Shown: positions 53,528 to 62,685, counted from the stretch's first letter. The stretch is 64,000 nt of DNA from Bremerella sp. TYQ1 (GCF_020150455.1 NZ_CP083740.1:4092001-4156000); one strand, 5' to 3'. Made by a program: numbers and translations. Notes: generated by a model from the sequence alone, not told the origin.

Positions 53528-54804
53528 GGATTGGTCTCCATTGCCCTGAAGTGCCGGGGCATCTAAATCCGCTGACAACGCTGGGATGCGAACTGCAGCG
53601 ACGCGGACACGAAGTGACGTTTCTTGGCTGTCCCATGGCCGAAAACATCGTCCAGCGTTCCGGCCTTCCCTTCCTATCGCTTGGTTCTGGCGACGAGCTT
53701 TCCCAACAACTGGACGAAGGGTTTCAAGCGCTCGGGAAAATGTCTGGCATTCAAGCGATGATCCAGACAGGTCGTTTATTCGGCGTGCAATCGAAGATCG
53801 TTCGAACCTACTTGCCGGCCGTACTCGAAGCGGAACAATTCGACGGCCTAGTGATCGACCAAGTGGCCCCAGCGGCGGCGATGGAAGCAGAGCAGCGAAG
53901 CATTCCTTACGCGGTCGCTTGCAACGCGTTGTCGGTCTATTGGGATCCGCTGATGCCGCCGCCACCGTTGGCATGGGACTTTCGCGACGATCTATACGGG
54001 CGTCTTCGCAACGGAGTGGCCAAGCATTTGGTGTTGTCGGCCTATCGATTATTCGCTGCGGAGAAGACCGTCGGAGTCGATCCTCTAAAACTCATTCGCG
54101 AAGATGACAAAGCGCTCGTTCACCTGGCTCAGCAACCGGCGTTCTTCGAGTACCCACGAACTCGGTACCCGGAGCGACTGCACTATACCGGGCCATGGCA
54201 TCGCGCGGCACGCGACGATACTTCCATCGACTTCCCGTGGGATTGGCTCGATGGCCGCCCGTTAATCTACGCGTCGATGGGGACACTGCAAAACGGGGTG
54301 AGCCATGTCTTCCGCTGTATCATCGATGCCGTCAAAGACCTTCCGATGCAAGTGGTGCTGAGCAAAGGAGGCGGTCAGGTCGACCTGCCGGGCCCCTTCC
54401 CCAGCAACGTGCTGCTGGTCGACAAAGCTCCCCAGCTGCGGCTGCTGGAGAAAGCGACTTTAGTGATCACCCATGCCGGCATGAACACCGCTATGGAATG
54501 TCTCGCCCATGGCGTGCCGATGCTTTGCTTACCGGTGACTAACGATCAGCCGGGCGTGGCGAAACGTGTCGAATACCTCGGCAACGGCCGCATGATTCCT
54601 GTTCAAAAGGTAACGACCAAACGTCTTCAGCGAGAGCTCGATCAACTGCTCAACGATCCGTCCTACCAACAGAAAGCAAGGCAGTTCGCCCAGCAGCTGG
54701 CCAAGCTGGATGGACTAGAGCTGGCTGCAAAACTCATCGAACAAGCCTTCGAGACCCAACAGCAAGTCCTTAATCCCTGTCACCTTCGTCAAGGAAACGC
54801 ATGA
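53524..54804 (+). CDS. GT1-type glycosyltransferase (CrtX/MGT-like)
   Basis: The 426-residue GT-B enzyme has an N-terminal acceptor domain (MRIGLHCPEVPGHLNPLTTLG, the classic GHxxPxxxL start) and a C-terminal nucleotide-sugar domain with ASMGTLQNG and the signature LVITHAGMNTAMECLAHGVPMLCLP. This is the layout of UDP-glycosyltransferases that modify lipophilic acceptors such as carotenoids (CrtX), macrolides or sterols. Carotenoid glycosylation is plausible because many Planctomycetes are pigmented, but no carotenoid gene lies here. It overlaps the DUF1499 stop (ATGA) and the downstream HEAT gene start (ATGA), so four genes are coupled. Confidence 0.88.
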   Translation: MRIGLHCPEVPGHLNPLTTLGCELQRRGHEVTFLGCPMAENIVQRSGLPFLSLGSGDELSQQLDEGFQALGKMSGIQAMIQTGRLFGVQSKIVRTYLPAVLEAEQFDGLVIDQVAPAAAMEAEQRSIPYAVACNALSVYWDPLMPPPPLAWDFRDDLYGRLRNGVAKHLVLSAYRLFAAEKTVGVDPLKLIREDDKALVHLAQQPAFFEYPRTRYPERLHYTGPWHRAARDDTSIDFPWDWLDGRPLIYASMGTLQNGVSHVFRCIIDAVKDLPMQVVLSKGGGQVDLPGPFPSNVLLVDKAPQLRLLEKATLVITHAGMNTAMECLAHGVPMLCLPVTNDQPGVAKRVEYLGNGRMIPVQKVTTKRLQRELDQLLNDPSYQQKARQFAQQLAKLDGLELAAKLIEQAFETQQQVLNPCHLRQGNA

Positions 54805-55763
54805 TGAGCAGCGACCCCATCGCCGATCAACTTCGTCACGCGACTGCCGACCAACTGGACGAGAAAGTGATGCGGGCTGCGCTGGGGCATGCTTCTAATC
54901 GCATCGTCCAACAAGCGGCCGACTTGATCGGCGACGCGGAGATGGCATCTGTTGCGGCCGATTTGGTGAAAGCTTACTGGCGGCTGAAACGAAACCCGCT
55001 GAAGAAAGACCCCGGCTGTCTGGGGAAGACAAGTCTACTGAAAGCGCTCATTCAAATTGAATATACCGACGCCGAATTGTTTCGTGATGGGATCGGCTAC
55101 GTTCAGCTGGAACCGCACTGGAAAGGCGAGATCGACTCGGCCGCGGAACTGCGAGGCGTTTGTGCGATTGGCCTAGTCCACTTCGCTCCGACGTTGGAGG
55201 TGCTCAACTACTGCGCGGCGCTGCTGTGCGATCCCTGGCCGGAAGCGCGGCTTGGAGCGGCACAGGCCATTGGGGCTCTCGGTCAGGTCGAAGCGGCGCC
55301 TCTGCTTCGGCTGAAACTCCTTTCAGGCGACACTCAGCCAGAAGTGCATGGCGAATGCTGCTCGGCGATGCTCAAAGCGGATCGCGAAGAAGGCCTTGCG
55401 TTCGTTCAGCAGTTTCTCCCATCGCACGACGCCGACACTTGCGTTCAAACCGCGCTGGCACTCGGCGAGGCCCGGCTGCCAGGCACGTTCGATATTTTAC
55501 GAACCGCCTGGGGGCACCGCAGCGAATTGAACGTTCGCGAAAGCTTGCTGCTGTGCATCGGTTTGCTCCGAACGACCGAGTCGCAAGACTTTCTGCTCAG
55601 CTTGATCGATAAACGCGACATCCGTACCGCCGCCGACGCCGTCAAAGCCCTGCGACTTCACGGAGACATCGGCGATCTTCGCCAACGCACCGAAACCGCG
55701 ATCGAAGCCACCCAAAGCGAACCACTCGCGCGGGTCTTTCAGGATGAGTGGCTACGTTCATAG
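54801..55763 (+). CDS. HEAT-repeat protein
   Basis: A 320-residue soluble protein made of HEAT-like helical pairs, for example ELRGVCAIGLVHFAPTLEVLNY, PWPEARLGAAQAIGALGQVEAAPLLRLKL and DTCVQTALALGEARLPGTFDIL. Such proteins are usually scaffolds or phycobilin-lyase-like adaptors, and the related PBS-lyase HEAT family is very common in Planctomycetes. No catalytic motif is visible. The ATG at 54801 overlaps the glycosyltransferase stop by four bases (ATGA), so it is co-translated with it. Its substrate or partner may be the upstream glycosyltransferase or its acceptor; that is inference. Confidence 0.85.
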   Translation: MMSSDPIADQLRHATADQLDEKVMRAALGHASNRIVQQAADLIGDAEMASVAADLVKAYWRLKRNPLKKDPGCLGKTSLLKALIQIEYTDAELFRDGIGYVQLEPHWKGEIDSAAELRGVCAIGLVHFAPTLEVLNYCAALLCDPWPEARLGAAQAIGALGQVEAAPLLRLKLLSGDTQPEVHGECCSAMLKADREEGLAFVQQFLPSHDADTCVQTALALGEARLPGTFDILRTAWGHRSELNVRESLLLCIGLLRTTESQDFLLSLIDKRDIRTAADAVKALRLHGDIGDLRQRTETAIEATQSEPLARVFQDEWLRS

Positions 55764-55859
55764 TTTGTTTGTGGCATAGTGATTGCACCGCATTCTGCCC
55801 AGAAATGGGACGACGCCTATCGGTCGTCAGATTCGTTGGTAATTTTCGAGGAGGACGAT

Positions 55860-56198
55860 ATGTCACACGAAAAATACGCGGAATGCATCCAAGCTTGTAT
55901 CGAATGTGCTAAAGCATGCGAACATTGCGCTGACAGCTGCCTAAGTGAGTCGGATGTGACCAAGATGGCTGAGTGCATTCGCACTGATCGCGACTGTTCG
56001 CAAATCTGCTGGACTGCGGCTGCGTTGATGAGTCGCGACTCGCAGTTTGCCGCGGAACTATGTCGACTTTGCGCTGAAATATGTGAATCGTGTGCGGACG
56101 AGTGTGAGAAACACGACATGGATCATTGTCAGGCCTGTGCGAAGGCATGTCGTCGCTGTGCAGACGCATGTCAAAAAATGGCCGGAGCTCACGCATAA
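55860..56198 (+). CDS. Four-helix-bundle copper-storage protein (Csp3/DUF326-like)
   Basis: A 112-residue cytoplasmic protein with 19 cysteines in the heptad-like spacing CxxxC (ECIQACIECAKACEHCADSC; CRLCAEICESCADEC; CQACAKACRRCADAC). The same pattern defines the Csp family, whose tetramers of four-helix bundles store many Cu(I) ions inside the bundle. No signal peptide is present, so it is of the cytosolic Csp3 type, not the Tat-exported Csp1. The ATG at 55860 has GAGGAGG five to ten nt upstream. It lies about 100 nt after the HEAT gene, with no copper-transport gene adjacent. Confidence 0.92.
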   Translation: MSHEKYAECIQACIECAKACEHCADSCLSESDVTKMAECIRTDRDCSQICWTAAALMSRDSQFAAELCRLCAEICESCADECEKHDMDHCQACAKACRRCADACQKMAGAHA

Positions 56199-56303
56199 TC
56201 GTTTTCGACCGTTCGCTTCTGTTGGCAATCTCCTCCCCCGAGTCCGCAATGCTATGGGAGAACGTCATGCGGGCTTTTGGGGCGGGAGTGCGCGCCAGCA
56301 GTA

Positions 56304-57062
56304 TCATTTCTCTAAGACAGAATGAGTATTGGCGAGCCATTCCGCCTCCCTTGAACTCGATTCGTCTCGTTCCGCAGCATTCGATTCACGGCAACAACAA
56401 CCGTCGTCGTACACAGCCGAAGTGTTGCCGTGCTGCAAGGCTTCCAGATAAGTGATTGCCCGGTTGAGCATTCGATCCTGAGATTCATCGCCACGTCCGA
56501 CACGCGAGCGGAGTTTCGGCAAGGCGGCGACGCTGGGCTGGCCGATCCTGGCGATAGCATCGACGGTATCCTCAAAGCTGGTGCCTGTCGAATCGCAGCG
56601 TTCGAGATAGCTCACCAACTCAGGCAGCGCTTCAGCACTTACGGGGCCAAGTTTCTCCAGCGTACGCACTGCTTCCATCCGCACCCAGCGGTCTTCGTGC
56701 CGTAGTAGTTTAGCAATCTGTGGTATATGGGGACGTGCCGCTTCTCCCATCAAGCCCATGGCATTAGTGGCTTTACTCGCATCATAAAATTCGTCGCCGT
56801 TGGCCATGGCCAACAGTTTCTTCGCGGCACGTGAGTCGCTCGGGTCTTCTCGGGCCGCATAGCCTAGCTGAAGGACTTCATGGGCGAGACGTTGGCGGCG
56901 TTGGTCTTCCCACTCGCTTTCAAAACGAATCGCTAAACATGCAAAAACGAACAAGGCGAAAAGCATCGCCGGAATGCCAAGAAGCAGGCCGAAAATGGCC
57001 AGACAGATCCGACCGAAGTGGATCGTTTCGACGTCCTCTTCGCGTTCATACTCGTATTGCAT
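56304..57062 (-). CDS. Single-pass membrane protein with HEAT repeats
   Basis: A 252-residue product with an acidic N-terminus (MQYEYEREEDVETIHF), one membrane segment (about residues 18-43, ICLAIFGLLLGIPAMLFALFVFACLAI), a charged linker and HEAT-like repeats (KATNAMGLMGEAARPHIPQIAKLLRHEDRWVRMEAVRTLEKLG). A short cysteine cluster CCCRE follows near residue 228. The layout (membrane anchor, linker, HEAT) is like the four genes at 25.1-28.3 kb, although the sequence is different. The start could also be the ATG eight codons upstream (57083). Function unknown. Confidence 0.8.
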   Translation of the reverse strand: MQYEYEREEDVETIHFGRICLAIFGLLLGIPAMLFALFVFACLAIRFESEWEDQRRQRLAHEVLQLGYAAREDPSDSRAAKKLLAMANGDEFYDASKATNAMGLMGEAARPHIPQIAKLLRHEDRWVRMEAVRTLEKLGPVSAEALPELVSYLERCDSTGTSFEDTVDAIARIGQPSVAALPKLRSRVGRGDESQDRMLNRAITYLEALQHGNTSAVYDDGCCCRESNAAERDESSSREAEWLANTHSVLEK

Positions 57063-57164
57063 TCCCTCGGCCCCGCGGTGCATGAGTGTTCGATTCCGCT
57101 ATGGGAACCGTCACTAGGGCTGGTCGATAACCGCCCCTGGGAGGAGAACGGCGAGAAACGGGTG

Positions 57165-58163
57165 TTATCGCTTCTCGCTCGGTACCGCGGCGACAGGAGC
57201 ACTCGGCGCGCCCCCTTCATAGATACTGAACTCGGCCCAAACGGGAAGATGGTCGGAGACCTCCAGGCCTTCGTCGAGTGTTAGATTGAACTGCCGCAGG
57301 AAGTCGTACACACCACTCCGTCCCGTGTATTCGCTGGTGGCGCTACGCTGCATGAAGAGATTGTCGTACAGCTTCGTTCCGCGGGTATTCGTTGTCACTC
57401 CACTGATCGCCCAGGTAATTCCTGGAATGGTTGCCAATTGGCCGATCTGCGATTCGTTGGCGTTAAAGTCGCCCAGCAGGATCACGTCGTCTTCGCCGCG
57501 AGCATCGTCACGCACGGCTCGGAAGACGTCGTCCATCACGTTCATCTCTTGTTCGACTTCGTCGGGATCGACATGCACGTTGACCAGGCTGAAAGTGAAC
57601 GCCTGGCTGGGATCTGGCCCACGCACGCGAAACCACGCCACAAGCGGTTCGCGATGCAAGACATCCATGGGGTCTTCCACCGTGTAGACTTGCGAACGGT
57701 CGACTTGCAGACTGGCCGTGTCGAAGATGTAGGCGAACTGTTCTTTGCTGGATGTTCGGCCAAGCCGCGGACCGATGACGTAGTCGTAGTGCCGTCCAGC
57801 CGCGTTGATCATTTCGACGAAGCGAGGAATGATACTTTGATCGGTGGCGCGGATCTCTTGAATGGCGACCACGTCGAACTGCCGAATGATTTCGGCCAAG
57901 CGCGACATGACTTCCGGCTTTTCCATCTTCGCAGTGCCGAAGACTTGGATGTTGAAGGATGCAATGCGAATGGAATCTTGCTTACGCGCCATCGCAGGGA
58001 CGGCCACCATCGGATCGCCAGCCGGAGCAGCTGGTTTCGCCGTAGCCGCATCGCGCGGAACGACCACCAGGTTATCAATCCCTTCGATGCGATAGTTCTG
58101 AAAAAAGAACCAAGCGCCGGCACCAGCGATTACTGCCAACAGCAAGGCACTCGTCCGTTTCAC
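57165..58163 (-). CDS. Secreted or anchored endonuclease/exonuclease/phosphatase-fold protein
   Basis: A 332-residue DNase I-fold protein. Motifs are IRIASFNIQVFG (Asn), VVAIQEIRATDQ (catalytic Glu), VNVHVDP, LLGDFNANES (Asp/Asn pair) and SDHLPVWAEF (Asp-His). This order is that of DNase I-type nucleases and phosphodiesterases. An N-terminal hydrophobic stretch (ALLLAVIAGAGAWFFFQNY) acts as signal anchor or signal peptide, so the enzyme probably works outside the cytoplasm. The start is GTG at 58163, with GGAGAA nine nt upstream. A role in scavenging DNA or nucleotides is likely. Transcription is divergent from the HEAT-like secreted gene at 58275. Confidence 0.88.
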   Translation of the reverse strand: MKRTSALLLAVIAGAGAWFFFQNYRIEGIDNLVVVPRDAATAKPAAPAGDPMVAVPAMARKQDSIRIASFNIQVFGTAKMEKPEVMSRLAEIIRQFDVVAIQEIRATDQSIIPRFVEMINAAGRHYDYVIGPRLGRTSSKEQFAYIFDTASLQVDRSQVYTVEDPMDVLHREPLVAWFRVRGPDPSQAFTFSLVNVHVDPDEVEQEMNVMDDVFRAVRDDARGEDDVILLGDFNANESQIGQLATIPGITWAISGVTTNTRGTKLYDNLFMQRSATSEYTGRSGVYDFLRQFNLTLDEGLEVSDHLPVWAEFSIYEGGAPSAPVAAVPSEKR

Positions 58164-58274
58164 CGTGTGATTCTCCTCACATAACCATTGCTTCCGTGAC
58201 CCGCGCGTAACGCGGGGTGGCAGACAATAGCTCAAACCATGTGAGCGATTCCATATCAATTCGAGGAGAAATCG

Positions 58275-59591
58275 TTGTCGTTCGTGCTATCAGTGCCTAT
58301 CCTGAAAGGTGCTTGTCCTTTCTATTTCACGGAGCGCGGTTTCTTGCACCGGAGTGCTATCATTGCGAGTTTCTTGGGCCTGCTGGGGCTACCCCTTTGC
58401 GCCAATGCCCAAGTGGTGATGCTCGCCAATGGGGGGCAAGTCGAAGCGGCCGTGCATCATCAGTCGGAACTCGCCGGGCAAGGCAACGTCGAGCTGATCG
58501 TGGAAGGGGTCGGATCCGTCGTATTGGCCGAACATCAAGTCGAGCGAACCGAAACGCCCAAAGTTACCGAAGACGAGTACTTCGATTACGCCGCCAACTT
58601 TGCCGACTCGGTCGGTGATCAATGGAAACTTGCCAAGTGGTGCCGGAACCAGGGGCTTGAGTTCCCTTTTCAGCGGCATGCATGGCGAGTCCTTGAGCTC
58701 GACCCGAACTATCTTCCGGCGCGAAAAGCGTTGGGATTTGAACGCCGCGATGGCCAATGGGTAAGTCGCGCAGAGATCTTGTCAGAGCGTGGGTACGTCC
58801 GCTTCGATGGCCGCTGGATGACCATGCAACAGGCCGCCCTGCTTGTCGCCAAAGAACAACAGAAGCAAAAGGTAATCGACTGGAAAACGCGGCTCGATCG
58901 CTGGAGAAAGCAGCTCGGCAGCAATCCGGCTCCTGAGGTTCAGATTGACTTCTCGGAACTGAACGACCCTAGCGCGATCGAAGGATTGATTCAATTGCTG
59001 GGCAACGAGCCTGATCCGAATCTTGCGTTTTTGTACTTAGAAACGCTGGGGCAAATCGACAGCCCTGTCGCTCGACGGTTTCTCATGGAGAACGCGGTCT
59101 TTCAAAACAACGTGCTTTACCGCGAGAAGTGTGTGCATGTCGTGCTACGGCATCGTGACCCGCACATGGTCGAATTCTTCGCGAACTTGCTGAAGAGCTA
59201 CGACAACACCATCGTCAATCGAACCGCGTTCGTGCTGGCCAAGTTGAACTATCCGACGGCCGTCTATCCGCTGGCCGACGCGTTGCAAACGCAGCATCTC
59301 GCATCCCATTCCACGCGGTATACCTATTTCTATACGGCGCAGCAGCCAACCGATCGGTTTGATGTCGTTGGCCCGAAAGAGTCGTACCGCATGCTGACGC
59401 TGCCAGAATTCTTAGGCCGCAGCCGCAACGCTTACGATACCGTCCGCGTTCAGAATCAGGGCGTCCACTTAGCGCTCATCGAGTTATGCGACGGACAAGA
59501 CTTTGGCTACAACATTTCGGCTTGGAAAGAATGGTACCAACGCATTCACGCTCCCAAGTCCCCCTCGATCCGATTGGCCCGGGACGAATAG
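58275..59591 (+). CDS. Secreted protein with HEAT-like repeats
   Basis: A 438-residue product with a signal peptide ending near LPLCANAQ (about residue 45). The N-terminal part of the mature chain has a beta-like stretch (VVMLANGGQVEAAVHHQSELAGQGNVELIVEGVGSVVL), then helical blocks (ERRDGQWVSRAEILSERGYVRFDGRWMT is a repeat typical of planctomycete secreted proteins), and HEAT-like repeats near residues 225-340 (SAIEGLIQLLGNEPDPNLAFLYLETLG). The start codon is TTG at 58275 with AGGAGA a few nt upstream. Function unknown; a role at the cell surface is inferred from the signal peptide. Confidence 0.8.
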   Translation: MSFVLSVPILKGACPFYFTERGFLHRSAIIASFLGLLGLPLCANAQVVMLANGGQVEAAVHHQSELAGQGNVELIVEGVGSVVLAEHQVERTETPKVTEDEYFDYAANFADSVGDQWKLAKWCRNQGLEFPFQRHAWRVLELDPNYLPARKALGFERRDGQWVSRAEILSERGYVRFDGRWMTMQQAALLVAKEQQKQKVIDWKTRLDRWRKQLGSNPAPEVQIDFSELNDPSAIEGLIQLLGNEPDPNLAFLYLETLGQIDSPVARRFLMENAVFQNNVLYREKCVHVVLRHRDPHMVEFFANLLKSYDNTIVNRTAFVLAKLNYPTAVYPLADALQTQHLASHSTRYTYFYTAQQPTDRFDVVGPKESYRMLTLPEFLGRSRNAYDTVRVQNQGVHLALIELCDGQDFGYNISAWKEWYQRIHAPKSPSIRLARDE

Positions 59592-59629
59592 CCGTTCGCT
59601 GTTTCGCCCCACGTTTGAAGGCTTGCCGG

Positions 59630-60028
59630 TCAGATAACACGCTCTTCGCGAATCGGCACTAACGTTTCGTCGTACACCCCGTTGAGTGACGGATCGGTCC
59701 ATTTGCCTTCTAAAGATCCATTCTCTTTGATCTTATAGAGCACCACCCCTATGGCGGTTCCGTTCTGAGTTTTGACGGTCCAAGCGACGCTGAAACGGTC
59801 TTCGTCGACGAAACCGATCCCAGAATACTTCGTTTTGCCGACCACCCAAGTTATTTGATAGCCCTTGCGAACTTTCTTGATCTGTACCTGACCGGTGTAC
59901 TTCGTTCCTTGATCGGACGTCCCGACGCAGCGGTACGTTCCGCTTAAGTCAGGCGGCGCTGCCTCTGCATAAGCTGTTGTCGCAGCCAAAGTTACGGCAC
60001 AAATCGCAGCTATAGCCAAGCGGTGCAT
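59630..60028 (-). CDS. Small secreted protein of unknown function
   Basis: A 132-residue product with a signal peptide (LAIAAICAVTLAATTAYA). The mature part reads as one small beta-barrel-like domain: DLSGTYRCVGTSDQGTKYTGQVQI, YQITWVVGKTKYSGIGFVD, SVAWTVKTQNGTAIGVVLYKI and LEGKWTDPSLNGVYDETL. Alternating strands with a closing repeat suggest a lipocalin-like or avidin-like ligand-binding fold, but I see no named family. It converges with the HEAT-like secreted gene and stands alone. Confidence 0.78.
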   Translation of the reverse strand: MHRLAIAAICAVTLAATTAYAEAAPPDLSGTYRCVGTSDQGTKYTGQVQIKKVRKGYQITWVVGKTKYSGIGFVDEDRFSVAWTVKTQNGTAIGVVLYKIKENGSLEGKWTDPSLNGVYDETLVPIREERVI

Positions 60029-60138
60029 GAGGGAAACCTTTCAGGCAAAGTTGGTCCGAACGCAGGGAATTCACTTCCTTGCACTGTAGCAGCGATCGAA
60101 ACGAGATAAAGCCTTTTTCCCCAGGAACTTAGCGAAAC

Positions 60139-60501
60139 TTACGGTTCGACCGAATGACGCTGCAGATCTTCCAAGTCGATGAACTCGAGCGTCGAGATAT
60201 GGGTCGACTCCAGAACCACCGCCGGGGCCACCCCAGCTTCAAAGGCTTCTTTCCAGCGAAGTGCACATAAACACCAGCGGTTACCCGGTTTAAGTCCAGG
60301 GAAGCCAAACTCGGGATGGGGCGTAGAGAGGTCGTTTCCTACGCGCTTGGAGAACGCCAGAAACTCTTCGGTGACCTCGCTACAGACGATGTGCAGTCCC
60401 ATATCTTCCGCCCCAGTATTACAGCAACCATCCCGGAAAAATCCGGTTAAAGGGTCGTGGCTGCAATCTTGCAGATCGGTTCCGAGGACATTTTTTGCCA
60501 T
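60139..60501 (-). CDS. DUF2237 family protein
   Basis: A 120-residue protein that matches DUF2237 along its whole length: NVLGTDLQDCSHDPLTGFFRDGCC, EDMGLHIVCSEVTEEFLAFSKRVGNDLSTPHPEFGFPGLKPGNRWCLCALRW. The conserved Cys, Asp and Arg positions of the family are present. Function of DUF2237 is unknown; it is a small cytoplasmic protein spread in marine bacteria. It has no evident operon partner. Confidence 0.92.
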   Translation of the reverse strand: MAKNVLGTDLQDCSHDPLTGFFRDGCCNTGAEDMGLHIVCSEVTEEFLAFSKRVGNDLSTPHPEFGFPGLKPGNRWCLCALRWKEAFEAGVAPAVVLESTHISTLEFIDLEDLQRHSVEP

Positions 60502-60902
60502 GACAAGAGCTGCCTTGAGATAGACTGAAGGTGAGGATTCGTCCGCGAGTCAGTGCTCATCTTAACATGACTCGACACGCCGCAAGTCCTCACCGCTCGG
60601 GAACTTACCCCAAATGGGCGGGATCACGGTCGAAACTTGCAATCCGATGAAATGCCAACTACGATACCGGAAAGCCGTGGTCCCCGTTCCAGGGACGGTT
60701 TCAATGCTGCCTGAGCCGCTGATTCCTAGCCGTCTCGGGTTCTCTTCATGGACGAAGGACGAAATGCCAGTCATTTTGTCGGGTGAAAGGCTTCGCCGGC
60801 CCACAAGATCTCCACGAGCACGTCCACTTCCCAAACAAGTCTTATTAACACTTGCGCCCTTCGAGCGCTGCCAACCGATCGGTACCCAGGGAGTTTTATT
60901 TG
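60502..60902. other. Intergenic region upstream of the DPFG-repeat gene
   Basis: About 400 nt without a supported gene. Frames of 90 to 157 codons occur on both strands, but they have no family resemblance and overlap each other. A GTCCC/GGGAC repeat near 60690 is the only local symmetry. A promoter for the gene at 60903 is expected but no clear boxes were found. Confidence 0.4.
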
Positions 60903-62525
60903 ATGACGAGGAACGTTATCGCCTGCGGAATTTTGTCCTGCCTGACTCTGTTTCTCACGGTATGTACGACCCAGGAGGCAGCCGCGCAAGACACGGTTCT
61001 TCTCGACCTTTACGGCCGAGGCGTGCACGCTTACAACCGCGGCGACTACCTGGAAGCGCAAAAGCTGCTCGGTGCCGTCGTCGATGAAGGCACCACCGAT
61101 CCACGCGTCTACTACTTCCTTGGCCTGGCCAACGCCAAGATGGGCAACGAGGACGAAGCAAAAGCCGATTTCACCAAGGGTGCACAGCTGGAACTTGATC
61201 GAAGCCAGGTCTACCCTGTCGGCAAATCGCTGGAACGCGTCCAAGGCGCAGAACGTTTGATGCTGGAAGATTACCGCGCCAAAGTTCGTGCCGAGATGTA
61301 CCTGCAAAAGAAAGAACGCGATCGAGCCATCTACGAAGAACTTAAGCGGGCCGAAGATCAGGTGCTGCGAAATCGTCAGCAGCGTGCAACGACCGATGTT
61401 CCTGTCGACGTTCCTGCCGAAGACGAAACCGATCCCTTCGGTTCCCCTGGCGCCGCGACGGTAACGCCACCCACTCCGGCACCGGCTCCTGAAACACCTG
61501 CTGACGGTCCGGAAATGACGCAAGATCCTTTCGGTAGCGCCGCTCCGACGGAAACGCCTGAGAATCCAGCTCCGGCCGATCCTTTTGGTGCTGCTCCGGA
61601 ACCTGCTCGTCCGATGCCAACCACGGAAGCACCTGCCGATCCATTTGGTGCCGCACCTCCAGCGAACGACCCTTTCGGTGGTGCTCCGATGCCGATGGAT
61701 ACCCCAGCCGATGATCCTTTCGGCGCGGCTCCTATGCCAGAAATGACGGCCCCTGCGGACGACCCGTTTGGTGCCGCTCCGGCTCCATCGCCCATGGCCG
61801 AACCAAGTGATGACCCATTCGGCGCCGCCCCTGCTCCTGCAGGCGGAACTGCGAATGACGATCCATTTGGCGCTGCTCCGATGCCTGAGATGACTGCTCC
61901 CGCGGACGACGATCCGTTCGGTGCCGCTCCGGCCCCCAACGCTGGCGCAGCCGCTCCTGGAAGCAGCAAGCCGAATCCTGTGACGGCCGCTTTTGGGGCG
62001 CTCGGCGACGCGTTGATCCCCAGTGTGAAAGTTCCTTCCGTTCCTGGAATGGGTGGTCCTTCCGGAGCTTCGACTCCCCCGGGCGCGATGCCATCGGACG
62101 CGATGCCATCAGGCGGCAACGATCCTTTCGGCGGACAGCCAGCTCCTGGGGCTGACCCATTTGGTGACGCACCTCCTGCTGGCAACGACGATCCGTTCGG
62201 TGCTCAGCCGATGCCAGAAATGGATGCTCCTTCCGACGATCCATTCGGAGCCGCTCCACCGGCTGCCGGCAACGACCCGTTCGGTGCCGCTCCAGCTCCG
62301 ACGACTCCAACGCCAATGAATCCGCCTGCGGACGATCCTTTTGGTGCTGCTCCAGCCCCAACGACCGAGCCAAGTGACGACCCATTCGGGGCCGCACCTG
62401 CTCCTGCGGATACGACGCCAAACGACGATCCATTCGGTGCGACGCCAGCTCCTTCGGACGACCCTTTCGGCGCCGCTCCGATGCCCGAGATGACGCCACC
62501 TGCCGACGATCCATTCGGCAACTAG
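60903..62525 (+). CDS. Secreted TPR protein with long DPFG-repeat tail
   Basis: The 540-residue product has a signal peptide (MTRNVIACGILSCLTLFLTVCTTQEAAAQ), then a TPR-like segment (AYNRGDYLEAQKLLGAVVDEGTTDPRVYYFLGLANAKMGNEDEAKADF) and a charged helix (AEMYLQKKERDRAIYEELKRAEDQ). About 370 residues of low complexity follow, with 20 DPFG motifs in a degenerate DDPFGAAPxPxx repeat and one non-repeat block (about residues 360-405). The sequence ends DDPFGN. The ATG at 60903 has GGGAG nine nt upstream and is chosen over one 17 codons earlier. Codon use in the repeats varies, so the copies are not recent at DNA level. Function is unknown. Confidence 0.85.
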   Translation: MTRNVIACGILSCLTLFLTVCTTQEAAAQDTVLLDLYGRGVHAYNRGDYLEAQKLLGAVVDEGTTDPRVYYFLGLANAKMGNEDEAKADFTKGAQLELDRSQVYPVGKSLERVQGAERLMLEDYRAKVRAEMYLQKKERDRAIYEELKRAEDQVLRNRQQRATTDVPVDVPAEDETDPFGSPGAATVTPPTPAPAPETPADGPEMTQDPFGSAAPTETPENPAPADPFGAAPEPARPMPTTEAPADPFGAAPPANDPFGGAPMPMDTPADDPFGAAPMPEMTAPADDPFGAAPAPSPMAEPSDDPFGAAPAPAGGTANDDPFGAAPMPEMTAPADDDPFGAAPAPNAGAAAPGSSKPNPVTAAFGALGDALIPSVKVPSVPGMGGPSGASTPPGAMPSDAMPSGGNDPFGGQPAPGADPFGDAPPAGNDDPFGAQPMPEMDAPSDDPFGAAPPAAGNDPFGAAPAPTTPTPMNPPADDPFGAAPAPTTEPSDDPFGAAPAPADTTPNDDPFGATPAPSDDPFGAAPMPEMTPPADDPFGN

Positions 62526-62685
62526 CGAACCACTTCGACGAGACACCATGATCTCGCACACGCGGAACTTCGGCAGCGTTTTTCCTTGACGCGCCGTTGT
62601 TCCGTTTCGGACAATGAGTCCGAACTTTTCCTGCCCCACTGCTCCCGCCGGCGGTCTCGCCATGCAGAACCAAGGAACCTATCTC

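Noticed and set aside
57438..58184. 248-codon frame antisense to the DNase I-fold gene
   Set aside because: The opposite strand contains all DNase I-fold motifs in order; this frame is a shadow.
61430..62525. Repeat array resembling a CRISPR or tandem satellite
   Set aside because: The repeats are in frame, degenerate at DNA level and explained by the DDPFGAAP amino-acid repeat; spacing and repeat sequence are not constant as in CRISPR.
61376..62673. Two long minus-strand frames across the DPFG-repeat region
   Set aside because: They are translations of the repetitive codons of the plus-strand gene and look like Gly/Ala/Ser or Arg-rich artefacts.
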